A stretch of 64,000 nucleotides of DNA from Aestuariirhabdus litorea (GCF_003864255.1 NZ_QWEZ01000002.1:248001-312000), one strand, 5' to 3'; shown: positions 43,489 to 52,540, counted from the stretch's first letter. The notes: generated by a model from the letters alone, not told the origin. Numbers and translations are program-made.

Positions 43489-44848
43489 GTTCCTCGTGAA
43501 CCCACATCACCCGGGCCCTGCGCCGTTCGGCATGGGCCTTTAGGCTGATCACCGAGCCTTCCCGCAACGGACCCTTACAGCGAATACCGAGCCCCGACTC
43601 GGACCGGTCAAGCACCAGGCACTCGTAATTCCCCCCCTCCAGGTTGAGCTCTGCCACATCCAGGCAGGACTCGCGCTCGCCTCGCCTTCGCTCGCTGTCG
43701 GGGTAGTAACGGGGGCTGTACTGGGGTTGATAGCCATAGGCGTAGCGCACCTGGCCACTGGCCAGCGCCTCCAGCAGGTTGGCGGGGCGGTAAAAGCCCG
43801 CTTTGACACCAATAACGGTATCCACACTGGGGTGTACCGCTTCCCCCAGAATCGGCTCCTTGCCCCGTTCAGCGCGCTGGCGGCTGCCTACCGCGCGGGA
43901 CTCCGCATGCCAACCGATACGCTCCAGATAACGGTAGTATTGGCTGTAGGCCCGGGTCACCTGGGGCGAGTGTCCATTTTTTACGGTCTGGGATTCACTT
44001 TGCTGCTCCTGGCGGGTGATCCGGTACCGCAACCCTTGCAACGCCTCCGGTCGCAGGGCCAAACCGGCCTCTTGCGCCTCCTCCGCCATCCACAACAGGG
44101 ATCGGTCCCCCAAATAGGGATCACCGTAGCCGCACACATCGGCATGACTGCCGGCAAACCAAAGTTGCTCTACCTCGGGGTGCTGGCCAGGTTCGCTGCC
44201 CAGGCTTAGCCAGGGCGCCACCTTGAAGGGGGCTCGCAGTTCATCCAGCGCCATCGCCTGGCGGGCTACGTGGACCGTCGGCACCATGGTCTGGCGCCCC
44301 AACCGCAGGCCAATGCGAGCCGAAAGACTCATGAACCCCGGCACCGGCACCCCCTCCGCTCCCAGGGTGTCCCACACCCCGAGCATGCGCACCTCGGGCA
44401 GCGCATTGTGGCGGTAACAGCTCTCGTAGGCGCTGCGCTCAGAATCGCGCAGGCCACGTTGCTGTTCGATCCGGTAGAGCCGGTACGCAGGGTAGGCCTG
44501 ATCCCGTCGTTGCATCGGCAGCAAGCCGACCCGGTCAAGGAATCCACAAAGGTGACGGGCCACCCAGGCTCCCCGGCTGGCTCCAAAGCAGTAGATATGA
44601 TCGCCTCTCTGGTAGTGGGTGATCAGGTAATCATAGGCGCGCAGCACCTGGCTCCTCACCCCCACCCCCAGCAGCGTGCGCCAGTGCAACGCCGAGTGGT
44701 GGTCACTGTCGTAGTAGACCAACTGGGTCGGCTCACCTTCATCGGGAGAGGTCACCATCTCCATCAGGCGCTGCAGGTTCCCCCTGGGGGACGGCCCCGC
44801 AGTATTCACCCAGCTGCCATCCAGAAAGAGTAAAATTCGCTTTGCCAT
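43463..44848 (-). CDS. DUF2235 (Tle1-like) alpha/beta hydrolase fused to a C-terminal PilZ-like domain
   Basis: A 461-residue protein. Residues 1-300 show the DUF2235 hydrolase: KRILLFLDGSWVN at the start, the nucleophile elbow CFGASRGAWVARHL (Ser91), VWDTLGAEGVP (Asp160) and LWFAGSHADVCGYGD (His235, Asp237). This is the catalytic domain of type VI phospholipase effectors of the Tle1 family and of many stand-alone hydrolases. Residues 385-461 resemble a PilZ domain: R388XXXR392, then D414XS416XXG419 (LDRSESGLGIR), GPLREGSVISL and ARVMWVHEERAGIAF. This suggests control by c-di-GMP. Start ATG 44848 has AGGAGG upstream. No type VI genes are present. No signal peptide, so it is probably cytoplasmic. 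Confidence 0.85.
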   Translation of the reverse strand: MAKRILLFLDGSWVNTAGPSPRGNLQRLMEMVTSPDEGEPTQLVYYDSDHHSALHWRTLLGVGVRSQVLRAYDYLITHYQRGDHIYCFGASRGAWVARHLCGFLDRVGLLPMQRRDQAYPAYRLYRIEQQRGLRDSERSAYESCYRHNALPEVRMLGVWDTLGAEGVPVPGFMSLSARIGLRLGRQTMVPTVHVARQAMALDELRAPFKVAPWLSLGSEPGQHPEVEQLWFAGSHADVCGYGDPYLGDRSLLWMAEEAQEAGLALRPEALQGLRYRITRQEQQSESQTVKNGHSPQVTRAYSQYYRYLERIGWHAESRAVGSRQRAERGKEPILGEAVHPSVDTVIGVKAGFYRPANLLEALASGQVRYAYGYQPQYSPRYYPDSERRRGERESCLDVAELNLEGGNYECLVLDRSESGLGIRCKGPLREGSVISLKAHAERRRARVMWVHEERAGIAFAA

Positions 44849-44997
44849 AGACCCTCCTCCCGCCCGGGAGCCCAACTAAACACCCACCACCAAATCCAGA
44901 GTGATGCACTCTAGGTATAGTGCAGGGAGTCCCAGCCTTTACGATCGAATCTGAATTAGCTCTACGATTTTGATTCAAAGGGCTATATGGCGACCAG

Positions 44998-45864
44998 CTA
45001 TGCCAACCGCTGGAGTATGCGCTGGGCCTGGGCCCGGTAATGACCGCCAAACAGGTTGAAGTGGTTGAGGACATGATAGAGCTGGTAGAGAGGTTCGCGC
45101 TCGGTGTAATCGGGCGCCAGCGGCCACTGCTCCTGATAGGCGCGGTAGAAGGACTCAGAAAAGCCGCCAAATAGCCGGCTCATGGCCAGGTCGGTCTCGC
45201 GGTCGCCGTAATAACTGGCGGGATCGAACAGGACCGGGTGCCCCTCGCGGGTCAGGGACGCATTGCCTGACCAGAGGTCCCCATGGAGCAGGGACGCTTC
45301 GGGTTGATGGCCGGCGAGCCGGTTCTCAACCCGCTTTATCCACCCCTCCGGGTCGCCCAGGCCGGCCCCTCGCTGGTTGGCGAGCACCAGTTGCGGGCCA
45401 ATACGGCAACGGGCATAAAACTCGGCCCAGTTCTGGCTCCACCGGTTCAGCTGCGGTGTCAGGCCGATAAAATTATCCTCGGGCCACCCATAGTGCTCGT
45501 GGATGGCCTGCCGATGCAGCCGAGCGAGCGCTCGCCCCAGGACCTCACCGTTGCCCGGGCGCAGCGCCAGGTACTCCAGGAGCAAGTAGTTTTCACCCTG
45601 CCAGCGCTGGCAATGGAGTACGCTCGGGACACGGACCGCCCCACAGGCGCCCAGGGCTTCAAGGCTCCCTGCTTCGGTGTCAAAGTTGCGGTTGTCCCGA
45701 TCCCGGTTGGTTTTCAGGAACGCCGTTCCGGGGGTGCCCTCCAGGCGCCAGGCCTGGTTGATGTCGCCACCGTTCACTGACACCACCGAGCGGATGTGAG
45801 CCCGCTCCCCCCAGGACTGCGACAGCCACTCTTCAAGGGTTCGAAGCTGCGCTGTCGTCAGCAT
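44998..45864 (-). CDS. Fructosamine-3-kinase family protein (ketosamine kinase)
   Basis: A 288-residue aminoglycoside-phosphotransferase-like kinase. Recognisable segments are VNGGDINQAWRLEGTPGTAFLKTN (ATP lysine), LLLEYLALRPGN (hinge), LHRQAIHEHYGWPEDNFIGLTPQ (family signature), LLHGDLWSGNASLTREGHPVLFDPASYYGDRETDLAMSRLFGGF (catalytic HGDLWxGN and metal Asp) and YQLYHVLNHFNLFGGHY. It phosphorylates glycated amines to promote their breakdown. GGGAGG lies six bases before the ATG. Confidence 0.94.
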   Translation of the reverse strand: MLTTAQLRTLEEWLSQSWGERAHIRSVVSVNGGDINQAWRLEGTPGTAFLKTNRDRDNRNFDTEAGSLEALGACGAVRVPSVLHCQRWQGENYLLLEYLALRPGNGEVLGRALARLHRQAIHEHYGWPEDNFIGLTPQLNRWSQNWAEFYARCRIGPQLVLANQRGAGLGDPEGWIKRVENRLAGHQPEASLLHGDLWSGNASLTREGHPVLFDPASYYGDRETDLAMSRLFGGFSESFYRAYQEQWPLAPDYTEREPLYQLYHVLNHFNLFGGHYRAQAQRILQRLA

Positions 45865-46023
45865 GGCAGGCCTCCCGCCAACCGCACAGGAGCGGGCATC
45901 AGCGCGGGGTGAGTGACGCTGCCCACAAATTCAGGCAGGATTACTTGAAAGCTTATGATCGCTTGCACGGTCCTATAACCCAAGCAGCAAATACCGCACG
46001 CACCAGAGGGGTCTTTTCGCGTT

Positions 46024-46953
46024 ATGCAGATGATCAACGTCGTCAACTCCGATGATCTGGATAGTTGGAACTATACCGCAAACGGCGACCGCCGAGGCTA
46101 CATTGAGCCCCATCGCCTCAAGGAGCTCTGGTTTCATACCGGCACCGCGTGCAACCTGTCCTGCAATTTTTGCCTGGAAGGGTCGGGGCCAGCTGACACA
46201 CGCATCGAGCTGATCAAGCTGGAGGAGGTACGCCCTTATATTGACGAAGCGGTGGAGCTGGGGGTCGAGCAGTTCTCCTTTACCGGTGGCGAGCCCTTTG
46301 TCGCCCGTGAGATCATCAAGGTGCTGCAATACGCGGCGAACCATCGCCCCTGCCTGGTACTGACCAACGCCACGGACCCCCTGCACCAGCGCCGGGAACA
46401 GCTGAAACAACTGCTCGCCTGCAACCACCCGGTCTCCTTTCGTGTCAGCCTCGATTACCCGGAACCGGCCGCCCACGACGCCGGCCGGGGAGAGGGTAGC
46501 TTCCAGCAAGCTCTGCAGGGGATGAAATTGCTACAGGAGCTGGGTTTTCACCTCTCAGTCGCTCGCCAGATGAGGGCCGGTGAAGAGAGTGGCGCCGTGG
46601 AAAAGCAGTATCGACAGCTGTTTATCGAGCAGGGGCTGGATCCGGACCTGCGCCTGGTCGCCTTTCCCGACTTCCTGCCACCGGGGTCCCACGCCGATGT
46701 GCCCGACATCACCGAGCACTGTATGACCCACTACCAGAACGAAGAGAGTCGACGCCAGTTTATGTGTGCGTTCAGCAAGATGATCGTCAAGAAGCGCGGC
46801 CAGCTGGGGGTCTACGCCTGCACCCTGGTGGACGATGACGACGACTACAACCAGGGCAGAAGCCTGCGGGAGGCGTTGAGTCAGCGGGTCAGCATGAAAC
46901 ATCACCGCTGTTTCAGCTGCTTCTCCCTGGGATCCTCCTGCAGCGAGATCTGA
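46024..46953 (+). CDS. Radical SAM protein with C-terminal cysteine cluster
   Basis: A 309-residue protein. The radical SAM motif CX3CX2C is at Cys43, Cys47 and Cys50 (TACNLSCNFCLEG). FSFTGGEPF (SAM-binding GGEP) is near residue 86, and FRVSLDYPEP near 143. Additional cysteines at the end (Cys296, Cys299, Cys306, plus a VYACTLV cysteine) could hold an auxiliary iron-sulfur cluster, as in SPASM or twitch proteins. Such enzymes often modify peptides or sugars. No recognised precursor or pathway is adjacent, except a small basic ORF on the opposite strand directly downstream. Substrate unknown. Confidence 0.88.
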   Translation: MQMINVVNSDDLDSWNYTANGDRRGYIEPHRLKELWFHTGTACNLSCNFCLEGSGPADTRIELIKLEEVRPYIDEAVELGVEQFSFTGGEPFVAREIIKVLQYAANHRPCLVLTNATDPLHQRREQLKQLLACNHPVSFRVSLDYPEPAAHDAGRGEGSFQQALQGMKLLQELGFHLSVARQMRAGEESGAVEKQYRQLFIEQGLDPDLRLVAFPDFLPPGSHADVPDITEHCMTHYQNEESRRQFMCAFSKMIVKKRGQLGVYACTLVDDDDDYNQGRSLREALSQRVSMKHHRCFSCFSLGSSCSEI

Positions 46954-46955
46954 GC

Positions 46956-47141
46956 CTACTCCTCTTTCTCGCTCCTTTCCCGCTTTCCATCGGCAGCGGG
47001 TACTCCCTCGACAAAGGGACAGCCCCGCGGGCTATTGCCCTCGATATAGCGTACCCGGTGGCGCGCCTGTCCGCGCCCGCTGGAGACCCGGTAACGACGC
47101 CCATCGCTGTGGGGGCTTTGCTCTTCTCGCTCAGAGGCCAT
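46956..47141 (-). CDS. Small basic hypothetical protein
   Basis: A 61-residue frame from ATG 47141, with AGGAG and AAGGG upstream. It is rich in Arg, Glu, Ser and Gly (DGRRYRVSSGRGQARHRVRYIEG, then SPRGCPFVEGVPAADGKRE) with a single cysteine and no hydrophobic segment. Codon third positions are GC-rich as in neighbouring genes, which supports real coding. An in-frame start at 47186 would overlap the upstream transporter stop. It lies between the SLC13-type transporter (same strand, upstream) and the radical SAM gene (convergent, two bases away). I do not recognise the family. Confidence 0.5.
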   Translation of the reverse strand: MASEREEQSPHSDGRRYRVSSGRGQARHRVRYIEGNSPRGCPFVEGVPAADGKRERSEKEE

Positions 47142-47172
47142 CGATCTACCGTCCCTTCTCTCCTGATTATTC

Positions 47173-49008
47173 CTAAACCGCCGCAAAGGGAAACACCCAG
47201 GGCACCGCCACCATAGCCACCCCCAGTGCCAGCAACTGCAGCGGTACGCCCACCTTCACGAAATCGATAAAGCGGTAGTTCCCAGGCGCCAGCACCAGGG
47301 TGTTGACCGGCGAGGCGATAGGGGTACAAAAGGCGGTGGAGGCGGCGATCGCCACCATCATCATAAAGGGTGCCGGGCTCAGCCCCAGCCCCTGGGCCGT
47401 GGCCAATGCAATAGGGCCCACCAGTACGGTAGTAGCGGTATTGGAGATAAACTGGCTGAACAGGGAGGTCAGCAAAAACAGCACCAGACAGACCAGCAGC
47501 GGCGAACTCTCCCCCAAGTGGTTGATCAGCTGGTCGGCCAGTAGCCCCAGCGCCCCGGTTTTATCCATCGCCAGGGCCAGCGGCAGCATGCCTGCGATCA
47601 GCACCAGGCTCATGGCATTGAAGGAGCGGTAGGCTTCCGGCAAAGTGACACAGCCGCTGGCCACCATCGCTACGGCCGCCAGCAGAATAGCGCTGAGGCT
47701 GGGCAGCCAGCCAGCCACCATGGCCACCAACATTCCGACCATGATGGCCAGCGCCAGGGGGGCCTTGGCGGCGCGGGTGGGCACCTCATTCACCTCGGCG
47801 GGGGTGTCGATCACCACAAAGTCGCTATTGCTCCTCAGGGCTTCAATAAAACTCCAGCCGCCCAGCAACAGCAGGGTGTCTCCGGCCTGCAGGGTTTCGC
47901 CGTTGAACTGCGCCGTCACCGGTTCATTATTGCGCTTCATGCCGATCACACTGAGGTGGTATTGCTCGCGGAAGCGGCCCGACTTGATGGTTTTTCCCAG
48001 CAGCCGTGACTGTGGATAGACCAACACCTCAGCCACCCCAAACTCCTTGCGGGCGCGCTCGCGCTCCACTTCGGGGAACCCCATTTCGGCGCAGCGTTGC
48101 TGGTCGCAAAAGCGCAGAATATCCGCCAGTTCACCGTAGACCATCAGGTAGTCACCGTTTTCTATGCGGGTTTCCGCCAATACCGGCAACATGCTCGACA
48201 GCAGCTTCCCCCGCCGACGGATACCGTAGAGGGTGATCTCATACTGGGTGCGCACGCCCGCTTCGACCACGGTCTTGCCGATCAGCGGTGAGCCCGACAG
48301 TACCTGCAGGCGATAGAGGTGGTTCTCAATACCGTAGCGCTCGGCAAAGTCGCTCAGGCGCCGCAGGGGGGTGTGGGGGCCATCCGCCTCAGTAGCACCG
48401 GCGGGCAGCAAGCGGCGCCCCACCAACACCAGATAGGCTAATCCCACCAGCAGAATCAACAGACCAATGGGAGTGAAATCGAAGAACCCGAACCCCTCCA
48501 GACCCGCCTCCGTCATCAAGCCACTGACCACTATATTGGGCGGGGTCCCGATCAGGGTGAGCATCCCCCCAATCAGGGAGGCGAACGCCAGCGGCATCAA
48601 CAGACGGGAAGGGCTCATACCGGTGCTGCGGGCAATGCTCATCACCACCGGGATAAAGAGGGCGACCGCACCGGTGGAACTCATAAAAGCGGAAAGCAGC
48701 GCCACCACAGGGATCAACAGGAGCAGGAGTCGTTGCTCGTTGCGGCCACCCACTCGCAGGATCCATTGCCCGGTGGCGGCGGCCACGCCGGTTCGGAACA
48801 GGGCTTCACCCACCACGAACAGGGCCGCGATCATCACCACAATGCTGTTACCAAATCCGGATACCGCCTGGGCAGGGGTGATGATGCCCGACAGCGCCAA
48901 CACCAGCACCACGCCCAGTGCCACCAGGTCCATCCGTATGCGGTCCCAGATAAAGAGTGCTACGGTAATCGCCAGCACCCCAAAAACAAACCCTATCTCT
49001 GCGTTCAC
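47173..49008 (-). CDS. SLC13/DASS-type permease with two RCK_C (TrkA-C) domains
   Basis: A 611-residue membrane protein. An N-terminal set of helices includes VGEALFRTGVAAATGQW, PSRLLMPLAFASLIGGMLTLIGTPPNIVVSGLM (the conserved P-N loop). Two cytoplasmic TrkA-C domains follow at about 215-295 (RLQVLSGSPLIGKTVVEAG) and 305-385 (LVYPQSRLLGKTIKSGRFREQY). A second helix bundle carries FISNTATTVLVGPIALATAQ and TAFCTPIASPVNTLVLAPG. Proteins of this design carry dicarboxylates, sulfate or other anions driven by sodium or protons. GTG start; the AGGG before it is close, so the start is approximate. Confidence 0.9.
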   Translation of the reverse strand: MNAEIGFVFGVLAITVALFIWDRIRMDLVALGVVLVLALSGIITPAQAVSGFGNSIVVMIAALFVVGEALFRTGVAAATGQWILRVGGRNEQRLLLLLIPVVALLSAFMSSTGAVALFIPVVMSIARSTGMSPSRLLMPLAFASLIGGMLTLIGTPPNIVVSGLMTEAGLEGFGFFDFTPIGLLILLVGLAYLVLVGRRLLPAGATEADGPHTPLRRLSDFAERYGIENHLYRLQVLSGSPLIGKTVVEAGVRTQYEITLYGIRRRGKLLSSMLPVLAETRIENGDYLMVYGELADILRFCDQQRCAEMGFPEVERERARKEFGVAEVLVYPQSRLLGKTIKSGRFREQYHLSVIGMKRNNEPVTAQFNGETLQAGDTLLLLGGWSFIEALRSNSDFVVIDTPAEVNEVPTRAAKAPLALAIMVGMLVAMVAGWLPSLSAILLAAVAMVASGCVTLPEAYRSFNAMSLVLIAGMLPLALAMDKTGALGLLADQLINHLGESSPLLVCLVLFLLTSLFSQFISNTATTVLVGPIALATAQGLGLSPAPFMMMVAIAASTAFCTPIASPVNTLVLAPGNYRFIDFVKVGVPLQLLALGVAMVAVPWVFPFAAV

Positions 49009-49086
49009 CCTAATGCCTCACCGCGCTGTTCCCTGTCGATTCACGGGTCCCTGGCGGCTGAAGTTCGGCCCCGTGTTGATCTCCCT

Positions 49087-49554
49087 CTAGCCGCAGAGGT
49101 AGGTGCCGGTGCCCACCGCACAGAGCTCGCCCTGGTCGTTAAAAAACTCGGCCCGGGTCACAGCAACCTTATTACCTGCCCGCAAGAGGGTGGCAGTCAC
49201 ATCGAAGCGCTCCCCCCGGCCCGGGCGGAGATAATCGATCCTGAGGTCAATGGTACCGATCTTGGAGAGTCGCAATACCCGCTCTTCCAACGGCAGGTGT
49301 TCCAGGTTACGGAAGGCTCCCACCAGGGACATGGCGCCACCGGCCACATCGATCATGGAGGAGATTACCCCCCCGTGCAGGATACCGGTAATAAAGTTCC
49401 CCACCAGATCGGGCCGCATCGGCAGCGTCAGGCAGACCTTATCCGGCGTGATCTCGGTCAGGGTAAAACCCACCAGCTTATTGAAAGGTACCCGGTTCAT
49501 AAAATCGATTACGGCCTGCCGGATCTCCGGCAGGAACTCATCTACTTCGCTCAT
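49087..49554 (-). CDS. Thioesterase-family hotdog protein
   Basis: A 155-residue hotdog-fold protein. The key segment FITGILHGGVISSMIDVAGGAMSLVGAF holds the HGG and downstream Asp of the PaaI/YigI-type thioesterases, followed by GTIDLRIDYLRPGRGERFDVTATLLRAGNKVAVTRAEFFNDQGELCAVGTGTY. The N-terminal RQAVIDFMNRVPFNKLVGF is common in the YiiD/YigI group. Likely an acyl-CoA thioesterase. It is 29 bases downstream of elbB, in the same direction. Confidence 0.9.
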   Translation of the reverse strand: MSEVDEFLPEIRQAVIDFMNRVPFNKLVGFTLTEITPDKVCLTLPMRPDLVGNFITGILHGGVISSMIDVAGGAMSLVGAFRNLEHLPLEERVLRLSKIGTIDLRIDYLRPGRGERFDVTATLLRAGNKVAVTRAEFFNDQGELCAVGTGTYLCG

Positions 49555-49583
49555 CCATTTTCCTCACAGCAGGGCGACGCAGA

Positions 49584-50237
49584 CTACGCCAGCTCCAGAA
49601 CCTTGTCGACCAGTTTATTGATCCCGCTGGCCGCTTCGGTGATCCTGCCAGCCAACATATACGCCGGCGTGCTGACCAGCTTGAACTGTTGGTCGACCAC
49701 AATGCCATCGACACCGCACTCCCGATGGACTGCTCCCGTAGCCTCGACCGTACTGGCGGTATCGGCATCGTTGCCGATGGTGCAAGTCACTCCCTGGCCA
49801 AACAATTTGCCCGCCATCGCCGGGGCGATACAGATCAGGCCTATCGGTTTGCCGCCATCGCAAAACGCCTTCACCACGCGTTGCAACACCGGCAATACGC
49901 TTAACTGCTGCCCCTTGAAGGCAAAATCGGAGAGATTTTTCGCTGCTCCGAAGCCTCCCGGAATAATCAATGCCTCAAACAGCTCGACATCCAGCTGGTC
50001 GAGGGGCTTGATCTTTCCACGCGCCAGGCGGGCGGCTTCAACCAAGACGTTGCGCTCCTCACTCATCGGCTCACCGGTCAGGTGGTTGATCACATGGTGC
50101 TGGGGTATATCCGGTGCAAAACACTGGTAGCTGCTGCCGCTGCTGTCCAGCCGCAACAGGGTGATCACGGTCTCGTAAATCTCGGAGCCGTCAAACACCC
50201 CGCACCCCGACAACACCACCGCCACTCTTTTGCTCAT
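49584..50237 (-). CDS. elbB: ElbB (DJ-1/PfpI-superfamily glyoxalase-like protein)
   Basis: A 217-residue protein. The N-terminus KRVAVVLSGCGVFDGSEIYETVITLLRLD is diagnostic of ElbB. PQHHVINHLTGEPMSEERNVLVEAARLARGKI, LIIPGGFGAAKNLSDFA and the nucleophile elbow GLICIAPA (Cys) follow. ElbB has weak glyoxalase III-type activity and was linked to isoprenoid synthesis. AGGAG lies six bases before the ATG. It is followed by a thioesterase gene in the same direction. Confidence 0.95.
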   Translation of the reverse strand: MSKRVAVVLSGCGVFDGSEIYETVITLLRLDSSGSSYQCFAPDIPQHHVINHLTGEPMSEERNVLVEAARLARGKIKPLDQLDVELFEALIIPGGFGAAKNLSDFAFKGQQLSVLPVLQRVVKAFCDGGKPIGLICIAPAMAGKLFGQGVTCTIGNDADTASTVEATGAVHRECGVDGIVVDQQFKLVSTPAYMLAGRITEAASGINKLVDKVLELA

Positions 50238-50254
50238 GTCACACTCCTCCCTTT

Positions 50255-51091
50255 TTACTGTTGAAAATGGCGCGCCAGAAACTGCGCCACCCGAGCCAGG
50301 GCCTGCTCCGCCACCAGGGGGTCATAGCGGCTCTGGCTGCCCTCACCGTCAAAAACATGATCAGCCGCCGGGTAGAGCTCATACTCCAGTGCCGCACCGC
50401 CGACCTGCTGGCGATCAAACAGGCTCAGGCAAGCCTGCACATCCACCACCGAATCCTGGCCGGCCAGCAAGCCCAGCACCGGTACCGATACCTGCCAGCC
50501 GGTAGCGAAGTGCGCCGGAAACTCACAGTAAGGGTAGTAGGCAACCACCGCCTTCACACCAAGCAACCCATCCGGCTGTGGCTCAAGGGCCCCCATCGGC
50601 CGCTTGTCCCCATAGGCCAGCGCATCGAGCACCGTCCAGCCACCATGGGAATAGCCCATCAGAGCCATCCGCTGCGGGTCTACCTGGGGCCGGGTTCGCA
50701 GGTAGGCCAGCGCAGCATGCACATCATTGACCCGCTGGTTACCCCAGAGGCGATGGCCCGAGCACACCTCATCTGCCCTTAAACCTCGCCCGGAGTAACT
50801 GTCGACCAACAGAGCGACGTAACCCTGCTGATTAAGCCATGTCGCCCGCGACAGCGACAGCCCGGGCTCGGGCCCTGCACAGCCGTGAAACACCGCGACC
50901 GCTGGAAAGGGGCCCTCCCCACTGGGTGTAAACAGCTGGTAATAGGGCTCCAGCTGCTCCGCGACCTGAGCCAGGCTTTGCGGCGCCACAAACAGCGCGT
51001 GGCGGTAAGGCCAGAGGCCGACCACCGCCGCCACCAGCAGCATCGCCACCAGCAACAGTGTTCCCTTCCAGAACCCAAGCCTTCTCTTCAT
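50255..51091 (-). CDS. Dienelactone hydrolase-like alpha/beta hydrolase, membrane-anchored or exported
   Basis: A 278-residue protein. An N-terminal hydrophobic segment (GTLLLVAMLLVAAVVGLWPY) acts as anchor or signal. The hydrolase core has VAVFHGCAGPEPG (oxyanion region), ALLVDSYSGRGL, and the nucleophile motif MGYSHGGWTVLDAL near residue 147. LAGQDSVVDVQACLSLFD and ELYPAADHVFDGEG follow with the Asp and His of the triad. The family cleaves esters and lactones. It ends 17 bases before elbB and may share its transcript. Confidence 0.88.
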   Translation of the reverse strand: MKRRLGFWKGTLLLVAMLLVAAVVGLWPYRHALFVAPQSLAQVAEQLEPYYQLFTPSGEGPFPAVAVFHGCAGPEPGLSLSRATWLNQQGYVALLVDSYSGRGLRADEVCSGHRLWGNQRVNDVHAALAYLRTRPQVDPQRMALMGYSHGGWTVLDALAYGDKRPMGALEPQPDGLLGVKAVVAYYPYCEFPAHFATGWQVSVPVLGLLAGQDSVVDVQACLSLFDRQQVGGAALEYELYPAADHVFDGEGSQSRYDPLVAEQALARVAQFLARHFQQ

Positions 51092-51250
51092 GTGCGTCCT
51101 CTCCCTGTGCTGTCGTTATCCGAGAGCCCCTGAGACGGCTTGTGACTACCAACCCAGGCTCTGATGACGCTAACATATCCCCCAGATCGAGTGGAAGGCT
51201 GCCTACCCGAGCGGCCTGCACAATAAAAACAGCGGTATCATGAGAGCACT

Positions 51251-52540
51251 ATGAACAGCGACGCGCAGATGAACTACATCGTCTATGCCATCCCGGTTTT
51301 CTTCGGGCTGATTTTTATCGAGCTACTGGCGGGCTGGTGGCGCGGACGCGACTACTACCGCGTCAACGATGGCATTAACAGCCTCAGTGCCGGGATGCTC
51401 AGCATCACCACCGGGGTGCTCAGTAAAGCCGCCACTCTGGGGATCTATGTGTTTGCCTACGAGCAGTGGCGGCTTTCGAGCCTCGGCAGCGACCAACTCT
51501 GGGTATGGGCACTGGCCTTTATCCTCTACGACCTCTGCTACTACTGGGCTCACCGCCTCGGCCACGAGATAAACATCCTCTGGGCCGCGCACCTGGTGCA
51601 CCACCAGAGCGAAGAGTACAACCTGACCACTGCGCTGCGACAAACCAGCACCGGGTTTATCTTTGGCTGGATCTTCTACCTGCCCCTGGCGCTGGCGGGA
51701 TTTCCGCCCCTGGTTTTTGCCACCGTGGCAGCCATCAACCTGCTCTACCAGTTTTGGGTCCACACCCGCCACATTCCCAAACTTGGTCCGCTGGAGTGGA
51801 TCTTCGTGACCCCCTCCAACCACCGGGTACACCACGCTCAAAATCCGCGCTATCTGGACCATAACTACGGCGGGGTCTTTATCCTGTGGGACCGCCTGCT
51901 CGGCACTTTTGCCGAAGAGCGTGAAGAGGAAACCATCATCTATGGGGTGCGCAAACCCCTGGCCAGCTGGAACCCCCTTTGGGCCAACTTACAGCACTAC
52001 GCCCAGATGCTCGAGGATGCTCGCCACGCCAGCCGCTGGCAGGATCGGATGGGTATCTGGTTCCGCCGAACCGGGTGGCGCCCCGCCGATGTGGCCGAAC
52101 GCTACCCGCTCACCCGGACCGACCTCGACCACTTCACCCCCTTTGATATCAAAATCCCCGCTGCCCTCAAGGCCTATGTGCTGTTCCAGTTTGCACTGAT
52201 GATCGGCTTCACTACCTGGATCATGGCGATCAGCCACCTGCACCCGCTGTGGTTTACGGCACTACTGACCCTGCTACAGGGCTATAGCCTGTTCTCTATC
52301 GGTTACATGCTCGAGGGTAAGACGGGCTTTGTTCCGCACGAGAAGTGGCGCATGGCGCTGAGTGCCGCTACAGCCCTGCTGCTGGTAGCGCTGGAACAGA
52401 TCCAGCTGACCACCAGCGGGTGGATGGGGCTGCTCGGCTATTTTGTCTTTTCAAGCTTCTGGCTGACCCGCCTCGAACAGGGGCTCGCTATTCGCTCAAC
52501 TCCCCCCCCTCAGGCACTGGACTCGGTATCCACCAAGTAG
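51251..52540 (+). CDS. Sterol desaturase/fatty acid hydroxylase family membrane di-iron protein
   Basis: A 429-residue integral membrane protein with about eight hydrophobic segments. Three histidine boxes hold the di-iron site: HRLGHE near residue 97, HLVHHQSEEYN near 111, and NHRVHHAQNPRYLDHNYGGVFILWDRLLGTF near 193. The latter closely resembles alkylglycerol monooxygenase (TMEM195) and its bacterial relatives. The extra C-terminal helices are also found in that group. It probably hydroxylates a lipid. Its 3' end overlaps the convergent hemerythrin gene by 31 bases. Confidence 0.91.
   Translation: MNSDAQMNYIVYAIPVFFGLIFIELLAGWWRGRDYYRVNDGINSLSAGMLSITTGVLSKAATLGIYVFAYEQWRLSSLGSDQLWVWALAFILYDLCYYWAHRLGHEINILWAAHLVHHQSEEYNLTTALRQTSTGFIFGWIFYLPLALAGFPPLVFATVAAINLLYQFWVHTRHIPKLGPLEWIFVTPSNHRVHHAQNPRYLDHNYGGVFILWDRLLGTFAEEREEETIIYGVRKPLASWNPLWANLQHYAQMLEDARHASRWQDRMGIWFRRTGWRPADVAERYPLTRTDLDHFTPFDIKIPAALKAYVLFQFALMIGFTTWIMAISHLHPLWFTALLTLLQGYSLFSIGYMLEGKTGFVPHEKWRMALSAATALLLVALEQIQLTTSGWMGLLGYFVFSSFWLTRLEQGLAIRSTPPPQALDSVSTK

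Noticed and set aside
43463-44848. Type VI secretion effector with immunity gene
   Set aside because: The hydrolase resembles Tle1, but there is no VgrG, Hcp, PAAR, adaptor or periplasmic immunity gene nearby, and a PilZ-like tail is not an effector feature.
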